This document shows positions 17,183 to 25,227 of a stretch of 64,000 bases of DNA, piece after piece (the first letter of the stretch is position 1; each line of letters opens with the position of its first letter). The position numbers and the translations under genes were made by a program. The notes below the pieces were generated by a model. That model was not told the DNA's origin and did no database searches. It saw nothing but the letters and a program-made list of their open reading frames with translations. Origin of the DNA: Roseovarius dicentrarchi (GTDB lineage Bacteria > Pseudomonadota > Alphaproteobacteria > Rhodobacterales > Rhodobacteraceae); NCBI RefSeq assembly GCF_003316635.1, contig NZ_QNQP01000007.1:89925-153924 (forward strand), read 5' to 3'.

Positions 17183-18600
17183 GTATCTGCTCCTTTATGG
17201 GCGGCAGCCAGCGCTTCGACGCGGGCACTGACATCAGGGGAGGGCGCGCAGGTGCGGCGGGTATCCAAGCTTACGTGAAGCATGAATTGATCACAGGTCG
17301 CCAGAACCTCGCCATCCTTGGCGCGCTTCAGCTCATGCATGCAGCGCAGCTTCTTGCCCTGTCCTTCGGTTACGCGGGTGTGTATCTCGACCGCCTCGCC
17401 CGCATGGGTTTCGGCCAGGTATTTTGTCGTCGTCTCGACGGTGAAATAGCTGAGGCCGCCGGCGATGTAATCATCATCGGCGCCGACAAACGCCATCACC
17501 TCTTCGGCGGCGTCCGAGAAGATCTGGCCATAGCGGCCTTCGTTCATATGCCCGTTCACATCGGTCCAGTCGACGGGGATCACCCGGCGCAGGCTGACCA
17601 TGGGCGTGCCAGCCTCCAGCGCGGGACGCAGGGTTTTCTCATGCGCGTTCAACAGCCGCCCTGACGCGTTGCCCTGCTGTTTCAGGCTGCGCATCATGGC
17701 GATCAGGTTGCCGTCGCGCTTGCGCTCCAGCTGGCGGATGGTCAGATGGCCGGACTGGTCGTCGGACTGGTCGGCAATCATCTGGGCCAACTCGTCGGTC
17801 AGCTCTGGCACGTCCATCAGTTTCGTCCATGGCCATTTCAGGCAGGGACCAAATTGGTCGATAAAGTGCTTCATCCCCGCCTCGCCGCCGGCGACGCGGT
17901 ACGTCTCGAACAGGCCCATCTGGGCCCAGCGGATGCCAAAGCCATAGCGGATCGCGTTGTCGATTTCCTCGGTCGTGGCGATGCCGTCCTTGATCAGCCA
18001 CAGCGCCTCGCGCCAGACGGCCTCAAGGAAGCGGTCGGCGATATGGGCGTCGATTTCCTTGCGCACGCGCAGCGGGTAGAGGCCGACGGAGGTGAGGATT
18101 TCGCTGGCGCGGTCCAGCAGGGCCGGATCGCTGGCATCCGTTCCGACAACTTCGATCAGGGGCAGCAGATAGACCGGGTTGAACGGGTGGCAGACCATGA
18201 TCTGACCGGGACGGGTGGCACCCCCTTGCAGCTCGCTGGGTTTGTAGCCGCTGGTGGAGGAGCCGATCACGGCGTCTGCGTCACAGGCGCTCTGGATTTC
18301 GGCGTAGACCTTGTGCTTCATCTCCAGCCGCTCGGGCACGCTTTCCTGCATCCAGTCGGCGCCGGTGACGGTTTCGGCGATGGTGTCGTGAAAGGTCAGC
18401 GCGCCCTCGTCCGGCATGGCGTAGTCATACAGCATCGGCAGGGCGTGGCGCGCATTGTCCAGCACCTCGCCGATCTTGCGCCTTGCCTCGGGGTCCGGGT
18501 CGAAAATACGCACGTCCCAGCCGTTCAGCAGGAACCGCGCGGCCCATCCGCCACCGATCACGCCGCCGCCGATGATGGCCGCTGTCATTTGCTTGCTCAT
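17179..18600 (-). CDS. L-carnitine 3-dehydrogenase fused to a hotdog thioesterase
   Basis: 473 aa. Residues about 1-300 form a 3-hydroxyacyl-CoA-dehydrogenase-like protein with the NAD motif IIGGGVIGGGWAARF (residues 9-23) and a C-terminal helical domain. Residues about 330-455 form a 4-hydroxybenzoyl-CoA-thioesterase-like hotdog domain (VDWTDVNGHMNEGRYGQIF). The dehydrogenase makes 3-dehydrocarnitine; the fused thioesterase is thought to hydrolyse the betainyl-CoA made by the next enzyme. It lies between the acyl-CoA dehydrogenase and DUF849 genes on the same strand. Confidence 0.9.
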   Translation of the reverse strand: MSKQMTAAIIGGGVIGGGWAARFLLNGWDVRIFDPDPEARRKIGEVLDNARHALPMLYDYAMPDEGALTFHDTIAETVTGADWMQESVPERLEMKHKVYAEIQSACDADAVIGSSTSGYKPSELQGGATRPGQIMVCHPFNPVYLLPLIEVVGTDASDPALLDRASEILTSVGLYPLRVRKEIDAHIADRFLEAVWREALWLIKDGIATTEEIDNAIRYGFGIRWAQMGLFETYRVAGGEAGMKHFIDQFGPCLKWPWTKLMDVPELTDELAQMIADQSDDQSGHLTIRQLERKRDGNLIAMMRSLKQQGNASGRLLNAHEKTLRPALEAGTPMVSLRRVIPVDWTDVNGHMNEGRYGQIFSDAAEEVMAFVGADDDYIAGGLSYFTVETTTKYLAETHAGEAVEIHTRVTEGQGKKLRCMHELKRAKDGEVLATCDQFMLHVSLDTRRTCAPSPDVSARVEALAAAHKGADT

Positions 18601-18625
18601 GTTGTGGTCCGATCTGCTTTGGGGC

Positions 18626-19537
18626 TTAGCGCGGTGCGCGTTTGGTCAGGCGCAGCTTGTCGCGCACATCGGCGGGGGTCATGATGCGGGCGCCCAGACG
18701 CTCGATGATTTCGCGGGCGCGCGTGACCAGCTGGTGGTTTTCGGCCAGAACGCCGCGATCCAGCATCAGGTTATCCTCAAGACCGACGCGCACGTTGCCG
18801 CCTGCCAGAACGCTTGCGGCGACATAGGGCATCTGGTCGCGGCCCAGCGAAAAGGCGGACCAGTTCCAGTCATCCGGCACGTTGTTGACCATCGCCATGA
18901 AGGTATTCATGTCGTTCGGCGCGCCCCATGGGACGCCCATGCACAGCTGCACCAGCGCGTCCTTCTCAAGGATGCCGTCCTTGACCAGTTGCTTGGCGTA
19001 CCACAGATGGCCGGTGTCGAACGCCTCGATCTCGGGCTTGGCGCCTGCCTCGGTCATCATCTGGCCCATGGCCTGCAACATGCCGGGGGTGTTGGTCATC
19101 ACATAATCGGCTTCGGCGAAGTTCATCGTGCCGCAATCCAGCGTGCAGATCTCGGGCTGGCATTCCAGCACATGCGCCACGCGTTCGCTGGCGCCGACCA
19201 TGTCAGAGGCATCTTCGTTCAGGGGCAGCGGGGATTCAGGATCGCCGAACACCATGTCGCCGCCCATGCCGGCGGTCAGGTTCAGCACCACGTCGGTATC
19301 CGATGCGCGGATGCGGTCGGTCAACTCGCGGTACAGCTTCAAATCGCGGCTGGCCTTGCCGGTTTCGGGGTCGCGCACGTGGCAATGGACAATCGCGGCG
19401 CCCGCCTTGGCTGCGGCGATGGCGCTGTCGGCGATCTGTTCGGGGCTGCGCGGCACATGCGGGCTGCGGTCCTGGGTGGCGCCGCCGCCGGTTACGGCAC
19501 AGGTGATGAAAACGTCGCGGTTCATAGTCAGGGGCAT
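18626..19537 (-). CDS. BKACE (DUF849) beta-keto acid cleavage enzyme, dehydrocarnitine-cleaving
   Basis: 303 aa. The ATG at 19537 sits after AAAGGA; an upstream TTG would lack a ribosome site. Family features are the N-terminal ITCAVTGGGAT, the metal-binding IVHCHVRDPETGK near residue 50, and VGLEDNLMLDRG near the end. The enzyme uses acetyl-CoA to split 3-dehydrocarnitine into acetoacetate and betainyl-CoA. It is the first gene of the carnitine operon, 25 bp before the dehydrogenase/thioesterase gene and divergent from the regulator. Confidence 0.9.
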   Translation of the reverse strand: MPLTMNRDVFITCAVTGGGATQDRSPHVPRSPEQIADSAIAAAKAGAAIVHCHVRDPETGKASRDLKLYRELTDRIRASDTDVVLNLTAGMGGDMVFGDPESPLPLNEDASDMVGASERVAHVLECQPEICTLDCGTMNFAEADYVMTNTPGMLQAMGQMMTEAGAKPEIEAFDTGHLWYAKQLVKDGILEKDALVQLCMGVPWGAPNDMNTFMAMVNNVPDDWNWSAFSLGRDQMPYVAASVLAGGNVRVGLEDNLMLDRGVLAENHQLVTRAREIIERLGARIMTPADVRDKLRLTKRAPR

Positions 19538-19575
19538 GGATGATCCTTTCAAACGGGTGCGTCAAAGCTTGCCGC

Positions 19576-19595
19576 ATATGGTAGCGCTGGCATAT
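19576..19595. promoter_or_regulatory. candidate operator between the BKACE gene and the regulator gene
   Basis: ATATG-GT-AGCGCT-GG-CATAT is a dyad matching at 16 of 20 positions, centred between the two divergent starts. It is a plausible binding site for the GlxA/CdhR-like activator. No experimental match is known to me. Confidence 0.4.
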
Positions 19596-19622
19596 TCGCC
19601 CATCGTGCCGTAAAAGACAGAA

Positions 19623-20576
19623 ATGATGCAGAAATGGACAAAACCCCAAGCAGCGCCGACGCGCATCGGATTTGTCCTGTTCGACAGATTCTCCAACCTG
19701 TGCCTTGCCAACTGTCTGGAGCCGCTGCGCGCGGCAAATACCGTCAGCCGGGCGAAAGTGTTTGACTGGCAGATTGCCACATTGTCCGGCACGGCCGCCC
19801 GCAGTTCCAGCGGGATGCAGGTGTTGCCGCATGGCGCGCTGGCGGGAATCGAGCCTTGCGATTACCTTTTTATCCTAAGCAGTTACGATCACGCTCGCCA
19901 CGATACCTCGCACACGCGGCGGGCGCTGCGCAGTGCGGCCAAAAAGGCGCAGACGCTGGTCGGGATGGATACAGGGCCGTGGCTGATGGCAGCTGCGGGG
20001 CTGCTGGGCGGGCGGCGCGCGACGCTGCACTGGGATTTGCAGGACGCCTTTGCCGAGCGGTTTCTGGACGTCGAGGTGGTGCGCGCCCGCGTCACCCGCG
20101 ACGGGCCGGTGATTACCTGCGCCGGCGCGATGAGCGCGCTGGACCTGATGATGGACATGATCGCGCAGCATGCGGGCATGGCGGCGCGGCTGGATGTCGA
20201 GGATCAGTTCATGCATGGCAGCGATACCGCGGCAGAGGTGCCCGACATGCCGCAGCCCGACGTGCTGGTGCGCGCCGCGCTGGCGCAGATGCGCGCCCAT
20301 GTCGAACGGCCCTTGCCGCTGGGCGCGATTGCCCGGCGGGTGGGCTGCCAGCCGCGCACGATGGACCGGCATTTTCGCAGCGCACTGGGCGCACCGCCGG
20401 GCACGGTTTATCGCCACATGCGCCTGTCCGAGGCGCGCAAGCTGCTGGACAGCACCGGGCTGGGCATTGCGGAAATCGCGGTGCGCTGCGGGTACGAGTC
20501 CCCGGCCGCACTGGCGCGCGCCATGCGCATCCGGTACGGCGCGGCGCCGACAACGTTGCGCTCCGAAGGGCGCTAG
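19623..20576 (+). CDS. GlxA/CdhR-type AraC-family transcriptional regulator
   Basis: 317 aa. Residues about 12-185 form a DJ-1/PfpI-like amidotransferase-fold sensor domain (RIGFVLFDRFSN and GMDTGPWLMAAAGLL, where a catalytic Cys is absent). Residues about 215-310 carry two AraC helix-turn-helices (LGAIARRVGCQPRTMDRHF and GIAEIAVRCGYESPAALARAM). CdhR of Pseudomonas, which activates carnitine catabolism, has this architecture. Divergence from the carnitine genes with a shared 85-bp promoter region supports the same job. Confidence 0.87.
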   Translation: MMQKWTKPQAAPTRIGFVLFDRFSNLCLANCLEPLRAANTVSRAKVFDWQIATLSGTAARSSSGMQVLPHGALAGIEPCDYLFILSSYDHARHDTSHTRRALRSAAKKAQTLVGMDTGPWLMAAAGLLGGRRATLHWDLQDAFAERFLDVEVVRARVTRDGPVITCAGAMSALDLMMDMIAQHAGMAARLDVEDQFMHGSDTAAEVPDMPQPDVLVRAALAQMRAHVERPLPLGAIARRVGCQPRTMDRHFRSALGAPPGTVYRHMRLSEARKLLDSTGLGIAEIAVRCGYESPAALARAMRIRYGAAPTTLRSEGR

Positions 20577-20577
20577 G

Positions 20578-20602
20578 GGAACCGGCGCGGGGATCGCGCG
20601 TT
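20578..20602 (+). promoter_or_regulatory. EcfG-type general-stress promoter
   Basis: GGAAC (20578-20582), exactly 16 bases, then CGTT (20599-20602). This fully matches the alphaproteobacterial EcfG consensus and is placed 36 bp upstream of the small membrane-protein ATG. It starts right after the regulator's stop codon. Confidence 0.6.
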
Positions 20603-20637
20603 GAGCCACCGAACGAAACAGCGCAAAAGGATACATC

Positions 20638-20901
20638 ATGGATCGCCTCGCCCATTACATCACATGGCTCGGCGCGATTGCGATTGCCGGTACGCTGATC
20701 GTCGTCAGCTTTAGCCTGGGGTATTATTCGGTCTGGGCCATTGTTGGCTGCGTCATCGCCGCGATCGTCATCGCCTATCCCAGCGGCAGACTTGTATCCA
20801 ACATGATCAAGCGCTGGGATCCGGCGTGGGATACCCGCAAGGAAGCGCCGCAACCGGATCTGAAACGCGGCGGATCGCACGAACGCCACCCGCCCAAGTA
20901 A
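20638..20901 (+). CDS. small two-helix membrane protein, unknown function
   Basis: 87 aa, with two hydrophobic segments (about residues 8-32 and 34-48) separated by GYYSVW, then a charged, Pro-rich cytoplasmic tail (DPAWDTRKEAPQPDLKRG). The start at 20638 is preceded by AAAAGGA. I do not recognise a named family. The perfect EcfG-type promoter just upstream suggests induction in the general stress response. It ends 1 bp from the convergent csaA-like gene. Confidence 0.75.
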   Translation: MDRLAHYITWLGAIAIAGTLIVVSFSLGYYSVWAIVGCVIAAIVIAYPSGRLVSNMIKRWDPAWDTRKEAPQPDLKRGGSHERHPPK

Positions 20902-20902
20902 C

Positions 20903-21241
20903 CTAATGCATGCGCCCGCCGACCGGCACGTCGGCATCCGGCGCAATCAGCACGATTTCGCCTGCCGCATCGCTGACGCCCAGAACCAGCACTTCGGACA
21001 TGAAGGGGCCAATCTGTCGGGGCGGGAAGTTGACCACCCCCATCACCAGACGGCCAACCAACCCCTCGGGCGTGTAATGCGCCGTGATCTGCGCAGATGT
21101 CTTTCGCTCGCCGATTTCATCGCCAAAATCGATCCACATCTTGATCGCGGGCTTGCGCGCCTCGGGGAATGGTTTGGCGCGGACCACGCGGCCCACGCGA
21201 ATATCAACGGCCATGAAGTCATCAAAGGTGATTTCAGCCAT
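20903..21241 (-). CDS. csaA: CsaA-like tRNA-binding domain protein
   Basis: 112 aa, a single OB-fold tRNA-binding domain like the C-terminus of MetRS. Features are FMAVDIRVGRVVRAKPFPEARKP at the start, KTSAQITAHYTPEGLVGR in the middle and the tail IVLIAPDADVPVGGRMH. The ATG at 21241 overlaps the end of proC by 8 bp. CsaA proteins bind tRNA and have been described as export-related chaperones; the role here is not evident. Confidence 0.88.
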   Translation of the reverse strand: MAEITFDDFMAVDIRVGRVVRAKPFPEARKPAIKMWIDFGDEIGERKTSAQITAHYTPEGLVGRLVMGVVNFPPRQIGPFMSEVLVLGVSDAAGEIVLIAPDADVPVGGRMH

Positions 21242-22052
21242 TGCGCAGCTCCCGCGAGCGGCTGGCGGCTGCGCCAACGGTGCGACGGATCAAGTGAGGC
21301 AGACCCTTCTTTTCATCCATCAGCACCTCAAGCCCCGCCTGGGTGGTGCCGTTGGGGCTGGTCACGTTAACGCGCAACTCGGCGGGCGTCTCGCTTGCCT
21401 CTTCGGCCAGTGCGCCCGCACCGGCAACGGTTGCCTGTGCCAGTTGCATCGCCAGTTCGGGGGTTAGCCCCTCAGCCTCCCCGGCCTTGGCGAGGCATTC
21501 GATCATGTGAAACACGTAGGCCGGGCCAGAGCCGGAAACGCCGGTCACGGCGTCCATCTGATCCTCATCCTCCAGCCGGACCACCTGCCCGACCGCACGC
21601 AGCAGCATTTCGGCCAGATCCATCTGTTCGCTGCTGGCATGGCCGTTGCCGATGATTGCCGTGATGCCCCGCCCGACCGCGGCAGGCGTGTTCGGCATCG
21701 CCCGAATGATGGGAGAGGCATCGCCAAGCGCCGCCTCGAACGCGGAAATCGGCGTGCCGGCAGCGACCGAGATGAACAGGGTGGGGCCGTTCCCCATCGC
21801 CTTGAGCGTCGGCAGCGCCTCGCCCATCATCTGCGGTTTGACGGCGATCAGGACGATGCCCGGCGCGATGGGCAGGTCATCCGCATTGATATGAACGCCG
21901 GTGCCTTTCAGCCAGTCCGAGGACTGCGGATCAATCACCCAGACCGACGCGGCGGGCAACCCGCCCGACAGCCAGCCTTGCAGCATCGCGCCGCCCATCT
22001 TGCCGCAGCCCAGCAGAACAAGGCCCTTATCGGCCACGAAATCCATATCCAT
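21234..22052 (-). CDS. proC: pyrroline-5-carboxylate reductase
   Basis: 272 aa, the family length. The NAD(P) motif is LLGCGKMGGAMLQGW near residue 12, followed by VKPQMMGEALP and the C-terminal signature VTGVSGSGPAYVFHMIECLAKAGEAEG. It catalyses the last step of proline synthesis. The ATG at 22052 begins MDMDFV. It overlaps the csaA-like gene and follows a YbjN-like gene 44 bp upstream, all on one strand. Confidence 0.95.
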   Translation of the reverse strand: MDMDFVADKGLVLLGCGKMGGAMLQGWLSGGLPAASVWVIDPQSSDWLKGTGVHINADDLPIAPGIVLIAVKPQMMGEALPTLKAMGNGPTLFISVAAGTPISAFEAALGDASPIIRAMPNTPAAVGRGITAIIGNGHASSEQMDLAEMLLRAVGQVVRLEDEDQMDAVTGVSGSGPAYVFHMIECLAKAGEAEGLTPELAMQLAQATVAGAGALAEEASETPAELRVNVTSPNGTTQAGLEVLMDEKKGLPHLIRRTVGAAASRSRELRNG

Positions 22053-22096
22053 CACACCCACCCCCTTGGCCGTTTTCACGTCATTTGCAGGGCAGG

Positions 22097-22597
22097 TTAC
22101 GCGCGACCATACGCCTCTGCAATGGCGACCTGCATGGCGTCGCGCGGGGTGCGGTCGCCCCACAGGACCAGCTGAAACGCGGGATAATACCGCTCGGACG
22201 CCAGAACGGCGGCGGTGATGATCGCGTCCACCTGCTCGGGGCTGGCACCCTGCCCGCCCGACATCAGCAGACCATAGCGGTACACCATCAGCTTTTGCTC
22301 GGACCAGTAGGTGAAGGCGCCGGTCCAGCCTTGATCGTTGACCTCGTTCAACGCCTCGTACAGCACCGGCAGCTTGTCGCGCGGCGGGTCCATTTCAAAT
22401 GTGCAGACCATGCGCAGCATCTCGTCATGGGCGGACCATGCCAGCGTGATTGCATAGGTGCGCCATTGCCCTTCAACCGCCATTGAAATCTGATCATCGC
22501 CCACGCGGTCGAATTGCCAATCGTTATGGGCTGCAATATGTTCGACGATATCAATGGGATGCGGATCGTCTGTCTGGAAATGTTCGGACAGTGCCAT
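22097..22597 (-). CDS. YbjN domain-containing protein
   Basis: 166 aa, soluble, with the alpha/beta YbjN/chaperone-like fold (HPIDIVEHIAAHNDWQFDR at the start). The start at 22597 follows AAAAGGTGG. The biochemical role of YbjN proteins is unsettled; some act as putative sensory-transduction regulators. It is co-directional with proC and csaA and conserved beside proC in related bacteria as far as I recall. Confidence 0.75.
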   Translation of the reverse strand: MALSEHFQTDDPHPIDIVEHIAAHNDWQFDRVGDDQISMAVEGQWRTYAITLAWSAHDEMLRMVCTFEMDPPRDKLPVLYEALNEVNDQGWTGAFTYWSEQKLMVYRYGLLMSGGQGASPEQVDAIITAAVLASERYYPAFQLVLWGDRTPRDAMQVAIAEAYGRA

Positions 22598-22738
22598 GTC
22601 GCCACCTTTTAGGTTTGATCCTGAGATGGGGATCATGAACGCCCCCAAGCACTGGATGCCTGCTCAACGGGCTGGGGTTAATCCGCAGTCCCTTACCAGA
22701 TATGGTGCGGCACAGTCTGCCACCTGTAAAGCTATTTG

Positions 22739-22768
22739 TTGTGGATAAACGCAATAAGTTGTGGATGA
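22739..22768. other. pair of DnaA-box-like 9-mers
   Basis: TGTGGATAA at 22740-22748 is a perfect DnaA box (inverse of TTATCCACA), and TGTGGATGA follows at 22760-22768 in the same orientation. They lie in the 240-bp gap between the YbjN-like gene and the next small gene. Two sites alone do not make an origin; a DnaA titration or regulatory site is possible. Confidence 0.3.
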
Positions 22769-22837
22769 ACTCCAGATCAGCGACTATATTCGGCGCCCCT
22801 GGTGATTCTCGGCAGGTATTTCGGCCAATTTACCGCA

Positions 22838-23083
22838 TTACTGCGGCGCATCTGCCTGCGGGCCGTCCGCAGCGTCCAGACGAGCGGCACAGGCCGACAG
22901 AAGGCCCGCATCCTCCAGCGCGATCAAATCCTCGATCAGAAGGTCCAGCGTGCGGGTGTAGGCAATGATCGCTGCGTCACGGCGCAACTGGTCCGGGGCA
23001 TCACGAACGATGCGTTTCAGCGTGCGTGCCTTGGCCAGACGATCCCGCATACTCCGCAGGCGCGCCCTGACCTCATGGGTCAT
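22838..23083 (-). CDS. small conserved-looking helical protein, unknown function
   Basis: 81 aa from ATG 23083, predicted all-helical and rich in Arg and Leu (RARLRSMRDRLAKARTLKRIVRD), with an acidic second helix. A GGCGGTGAT stretch upstream could serve as ribosome site. I recognise no family. It is followed by the YbjN-like gene on the same strand after a 240-bp gap. Confidence 0.55.
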   Translation of the reverse strand: MTHEVRARLRSMRDRLAKARTLKRIVRDAPDQLRRDAAIIAYTRTLDLLIEDLIALEDAGLLSACAARLDAADGPQADAPQ

Positions 23084-23184
23084 GACATCACCGCCCCGCA
23101 CCCGGCCATACAATGCTGACGAAACCCAGCAAAGTCATGGCGCCCGGCGCTGCGGCCCACACAGCCCATAAGTTGTCCCCTTGG

Positions 23185-23273
23185 AATTTAATTCAATCAA
23201 AGGTGGTAAGTATCGGAATTCGTGGCACTATTCGCACAGCGTGTAAAACTTTAACCGCCTAGTCAATTAAATT
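23185..23273. promoter_or_regulatory. AT-rich inverted repeat upstream of the HTH protein gene
   Basis: AATTTAATTCA (23185-23195) and TCAATTAAATT (23263-23273) are inverse copies with one mismatch in a 10-of-11 match, framing the likely promoter of the gene at 23295. This would suit a self-regulating repressor, or may be chance in AT-rich DNA. Confidence 0.3.
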
Positions 23274-23294
23274 TTTCCGTGCAACATCACGCGC

Positions 23295-23957
23295 ATGGCC
23301 CATTTCGATTTACAAAAAATCCGCGATATCGCCAATGAGGGGATCGCCCGGCACGGTCTGCGTGGTTATGCGCGCAAGCTGGGTCTGGATGTCAGCACCG
23401 TGCGCAGCCTGCGCGACGGGCGCGACATGCAAATTTCCAAGGTGACCGAAATTGTCGCGGCGCTGAATCTGTCGCTGGAGCTGTGGCAGATTACCTCAGC
23501 CGCAGCCCCCGCAGAAAAAGCCGCGCCAGGGCCGGGCGCGGCGGCGCAGCGCGATGTGTCGGCACATATCACGCTGCCGTTCCATTGCAGCCAACCGCAG
23601 GATCGCGCCGCACCGGTTGCCCTGAACCCGGCATGGCTGGCAGCGCAAGGGTGGAATGTTCAGTGTTTGCGATGGATCACTGCACCGCCGAAAACGGACG
23701 CCGCGTGCGTGCAGCCCGGCGCGCTTTGCCTGATAGATTGCGAGCAGACATGGCCCGAGGCACACGCGATCTGGGCCTATCTGGACGCTGGCACGCTGAA
23801 TATCGCGTATCTGCACCGCCCGCTGGCAGGCACTTTGCTGATCGCGGGCAGCGATCCGGCGCAGGGCGCGCGCCATCTGAGCGGCCCGGCGCTGGACGCG
23901 ATCACGCCGCTCGGGCGGGTTGTCTGGGTTCAGACGCTGCCGCCCGTCCTGCCGTAA
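23295..23957 (+). CDS. HTH protein with a degenerate LexA/S24-like C-terminal domain
   Basis: 220 aa. The N-terminus (residues 1-65) is a Cro/C1-like helix-turn-helix (GYARKLGLDVSTVRSLRDGRDMQISKV). After an Ala/Pro-rich linker, residues about 105-215 follow the layout of S24 repressors (LNPAWLAAQGW, PGALCLIDCEQT). The GDSM catalytic-serine motif and catalytic Lys are not recognisable. It therefore looks like a phage-type repressor family member that has lost self-cleavage. No phage genes surround it. Confidence 0.65.
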   Translation: MAHFDLQKIRDIANEGIARHGLRGYARKLGLDVSTVRSLRDGRDMQISKVTEIVAALNLSLELWQITSAAAPAEKAAPGPGAAAQRDVSAHITLPFHCSQPQDRAAPVALNPAWLAAQGWNVQCLRWITAPPKTDAACVQPGALCLIDCEQTWPEAHAIWAYLDAGTLNIAYLHRPLAGTLLIAGSDPAQGARHLSGPALDAITPLGRVVWVQTLPPVLP

Positions 23958-23964
23958 AAGGCGC

Positions 23965-24219
23965 CTAGCCCTTGGTCGCTGCGTTTGCTTCCAACGCATC
24001 CAGCCGGGTTTTCAGCGCCTCATTTTCTTCGCGCGCCTTTTGCGCCATCGCGCGCACGGCGTCGAATTCTTCGCGCGTGACAAAATCGCGGTCCGCCAGC
24101 CAGCGGTCGATCATCGACGACATCGCCGTCTCGGCCTCTTGCCGGGCGCCCTGGGCCACGCCCATCGCGTTCGTCATCAGTTGCGAGATATCGTCCATCA
24201 CCTTGTTACGGGTCTGCAT
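23965..24219 (-). CDS. ubiK: ubiquinone biosynthesis accessory factor UbiK (BMFP domain)
   Basis: 84 aa. The N-terminal half has an amphipathic helix (DDISQLMTNAMGVAQGARQEAE), and the C-terminal half is a coiled coil (REEFDAVRAMAQKAREENEALKTRLDALE), the pattern of the BMFP/YqiC family. The start at 24219 has GGAGG 4-5 bases upstream. UbiK assists the Ubi complex in E. coli. It is divergent from lgt. Confidence 0.85.
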   Translation of the reverse strand: MQTRNKVMDDISQLMTNAMGVAQGARQEAETAMSSMIDRWLADRDFVTREEFDAVRAMAQKAREENEALKTRLDALEANAATKG

Positions 24220-24342
24220 ATGTTGCCTCCGGCATTGCGGTTTCGCTAAAATTCATGTCTTCGCTTTATATGGGCGCGCGGCCGCCTGATCGCAAGATCT
24301 GTGCGGTTGACTTCCCCCCTCATGCGCGGCCATGTCTGCGTC

Positions 24343-25227
24343 ATGCACGCCCTGATCCCATATCCCGACATCTCGCCCGAGATTTTCTCCATCTCCGTTT
24401 TCGGCATGGAATTTGCGCTGCGCTGGTATGCGCTGGCCTATATCGCGGGCATCATCATTGGCTGGCGCATTGTGGTGGGCGCCGTGCGCCGCCCGCACCT
24501 GTGGCAGGGCGCCCCGGCCATGACGGCCAAACAGGTCGAGGATCTGATGTTCTGGGCGATCCTTGGCATCATCTTGGGCGGGCGCCTGGGGTTCGTGCTG
24601 TTTTATCAGCCCGCATATTACCTGTCGCGCCCGCTGGAGATTTTGCAGGTCTGGCAGGGCGGCATGTCGTTCCATGGCGGGATGGTGGGCGTCTTGATGG
24701 CCTGTATCGCGTTTTCCCTGCGCAACAAACTGCGCATCCTGTCTGTGGGTGATCTGTTGTGCATGGCGGCGCCCGTGGGGATATTTCTGGGCCGCGTGGC
24801 CAACTTCATCAATGGCGAGTTGTGGGGCCGCCCCACCGATCTGCCGTGGGGCGTGGCATTTCCCGGCGCTGCGGCGCAGGATTGCCCCGGCGTGATCGGT
24901 CTGTGCGCGCGGCATCCATCGCAACTCTACGAGGCGCTGCTGGAGGGGCTGCTGCTGGGCGCGGTGCTGCTGTGGCTGGCATACCGGCGCGGCGCGCTGA
25001 AGCGTCCCGGCCTGATCGTCGGCTGGTTTTTCGCCGGATATGGCGCGGCGCGGTTCATCGTGGAATTTGCCCGCGAGGCGGACGCGCAGTTCATGTCGGA
25101 GGGCAACCCGCTGGGTCATGCGCTGCAACTGGGCGCGGGTTATGGCCTGTCGATGGGTCAGCTTTTGTCGCTGCCGATGATCGCGTTCGGCCTGCTGCTG
25201 CTTTTGACCCGGCCCAGGGCGCGATGA
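24343..25227 (+). CDS. lgt: prolipoprotein diacylglyceryl transferase
   Basis: 294 aa inner-membrane enzyme that moves diacylglycerol from phosphatidylglycerol to the lipobox Cys. About seven membrane segments are visible. Signature stretches are [36 protein letters not shown] and [12 protein letters not shown]. The ATG at 24343 ([16 protein letters not shown]) fits family N-termini better than the one at 24322, though neither has a clear ribosome site. It overlaps the next gene by ATGA, beginning a three-gene operon. Confidence 0.95.
   Translation: MHALIPYPDISPEIFSISVFGMEFALRWYALAYIAGIIIGWRIVVGAVRRPHLWQGAPAMTAKQVEDLMFWAILGIILGGRLGFVLFYQPAYYLSRPLEILQVWQGGMSFHGGMVGVLMACIAFSLRNKLRILSVGDLLCMAAPVGIFLGRVANFINGELWGRPTDLPWGVAFPGAAAQDCPGVIGLCARHPSQLYEALLEGLLLGAVLLWLAYRRGALKRPGLIVGWFFAGYGAARFIVEFAREADAQFMSEGNPLGHALQLGAGYGLSMGQLLSLPMIAFGLLLLLTRPRAR

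Noticed and set aside
22739..22768. Replication origin
   Set aside because: Only two DnaA-like boxes, no AT-rich unwinding region, and no dnaA, repABC or parAB genes nearby.
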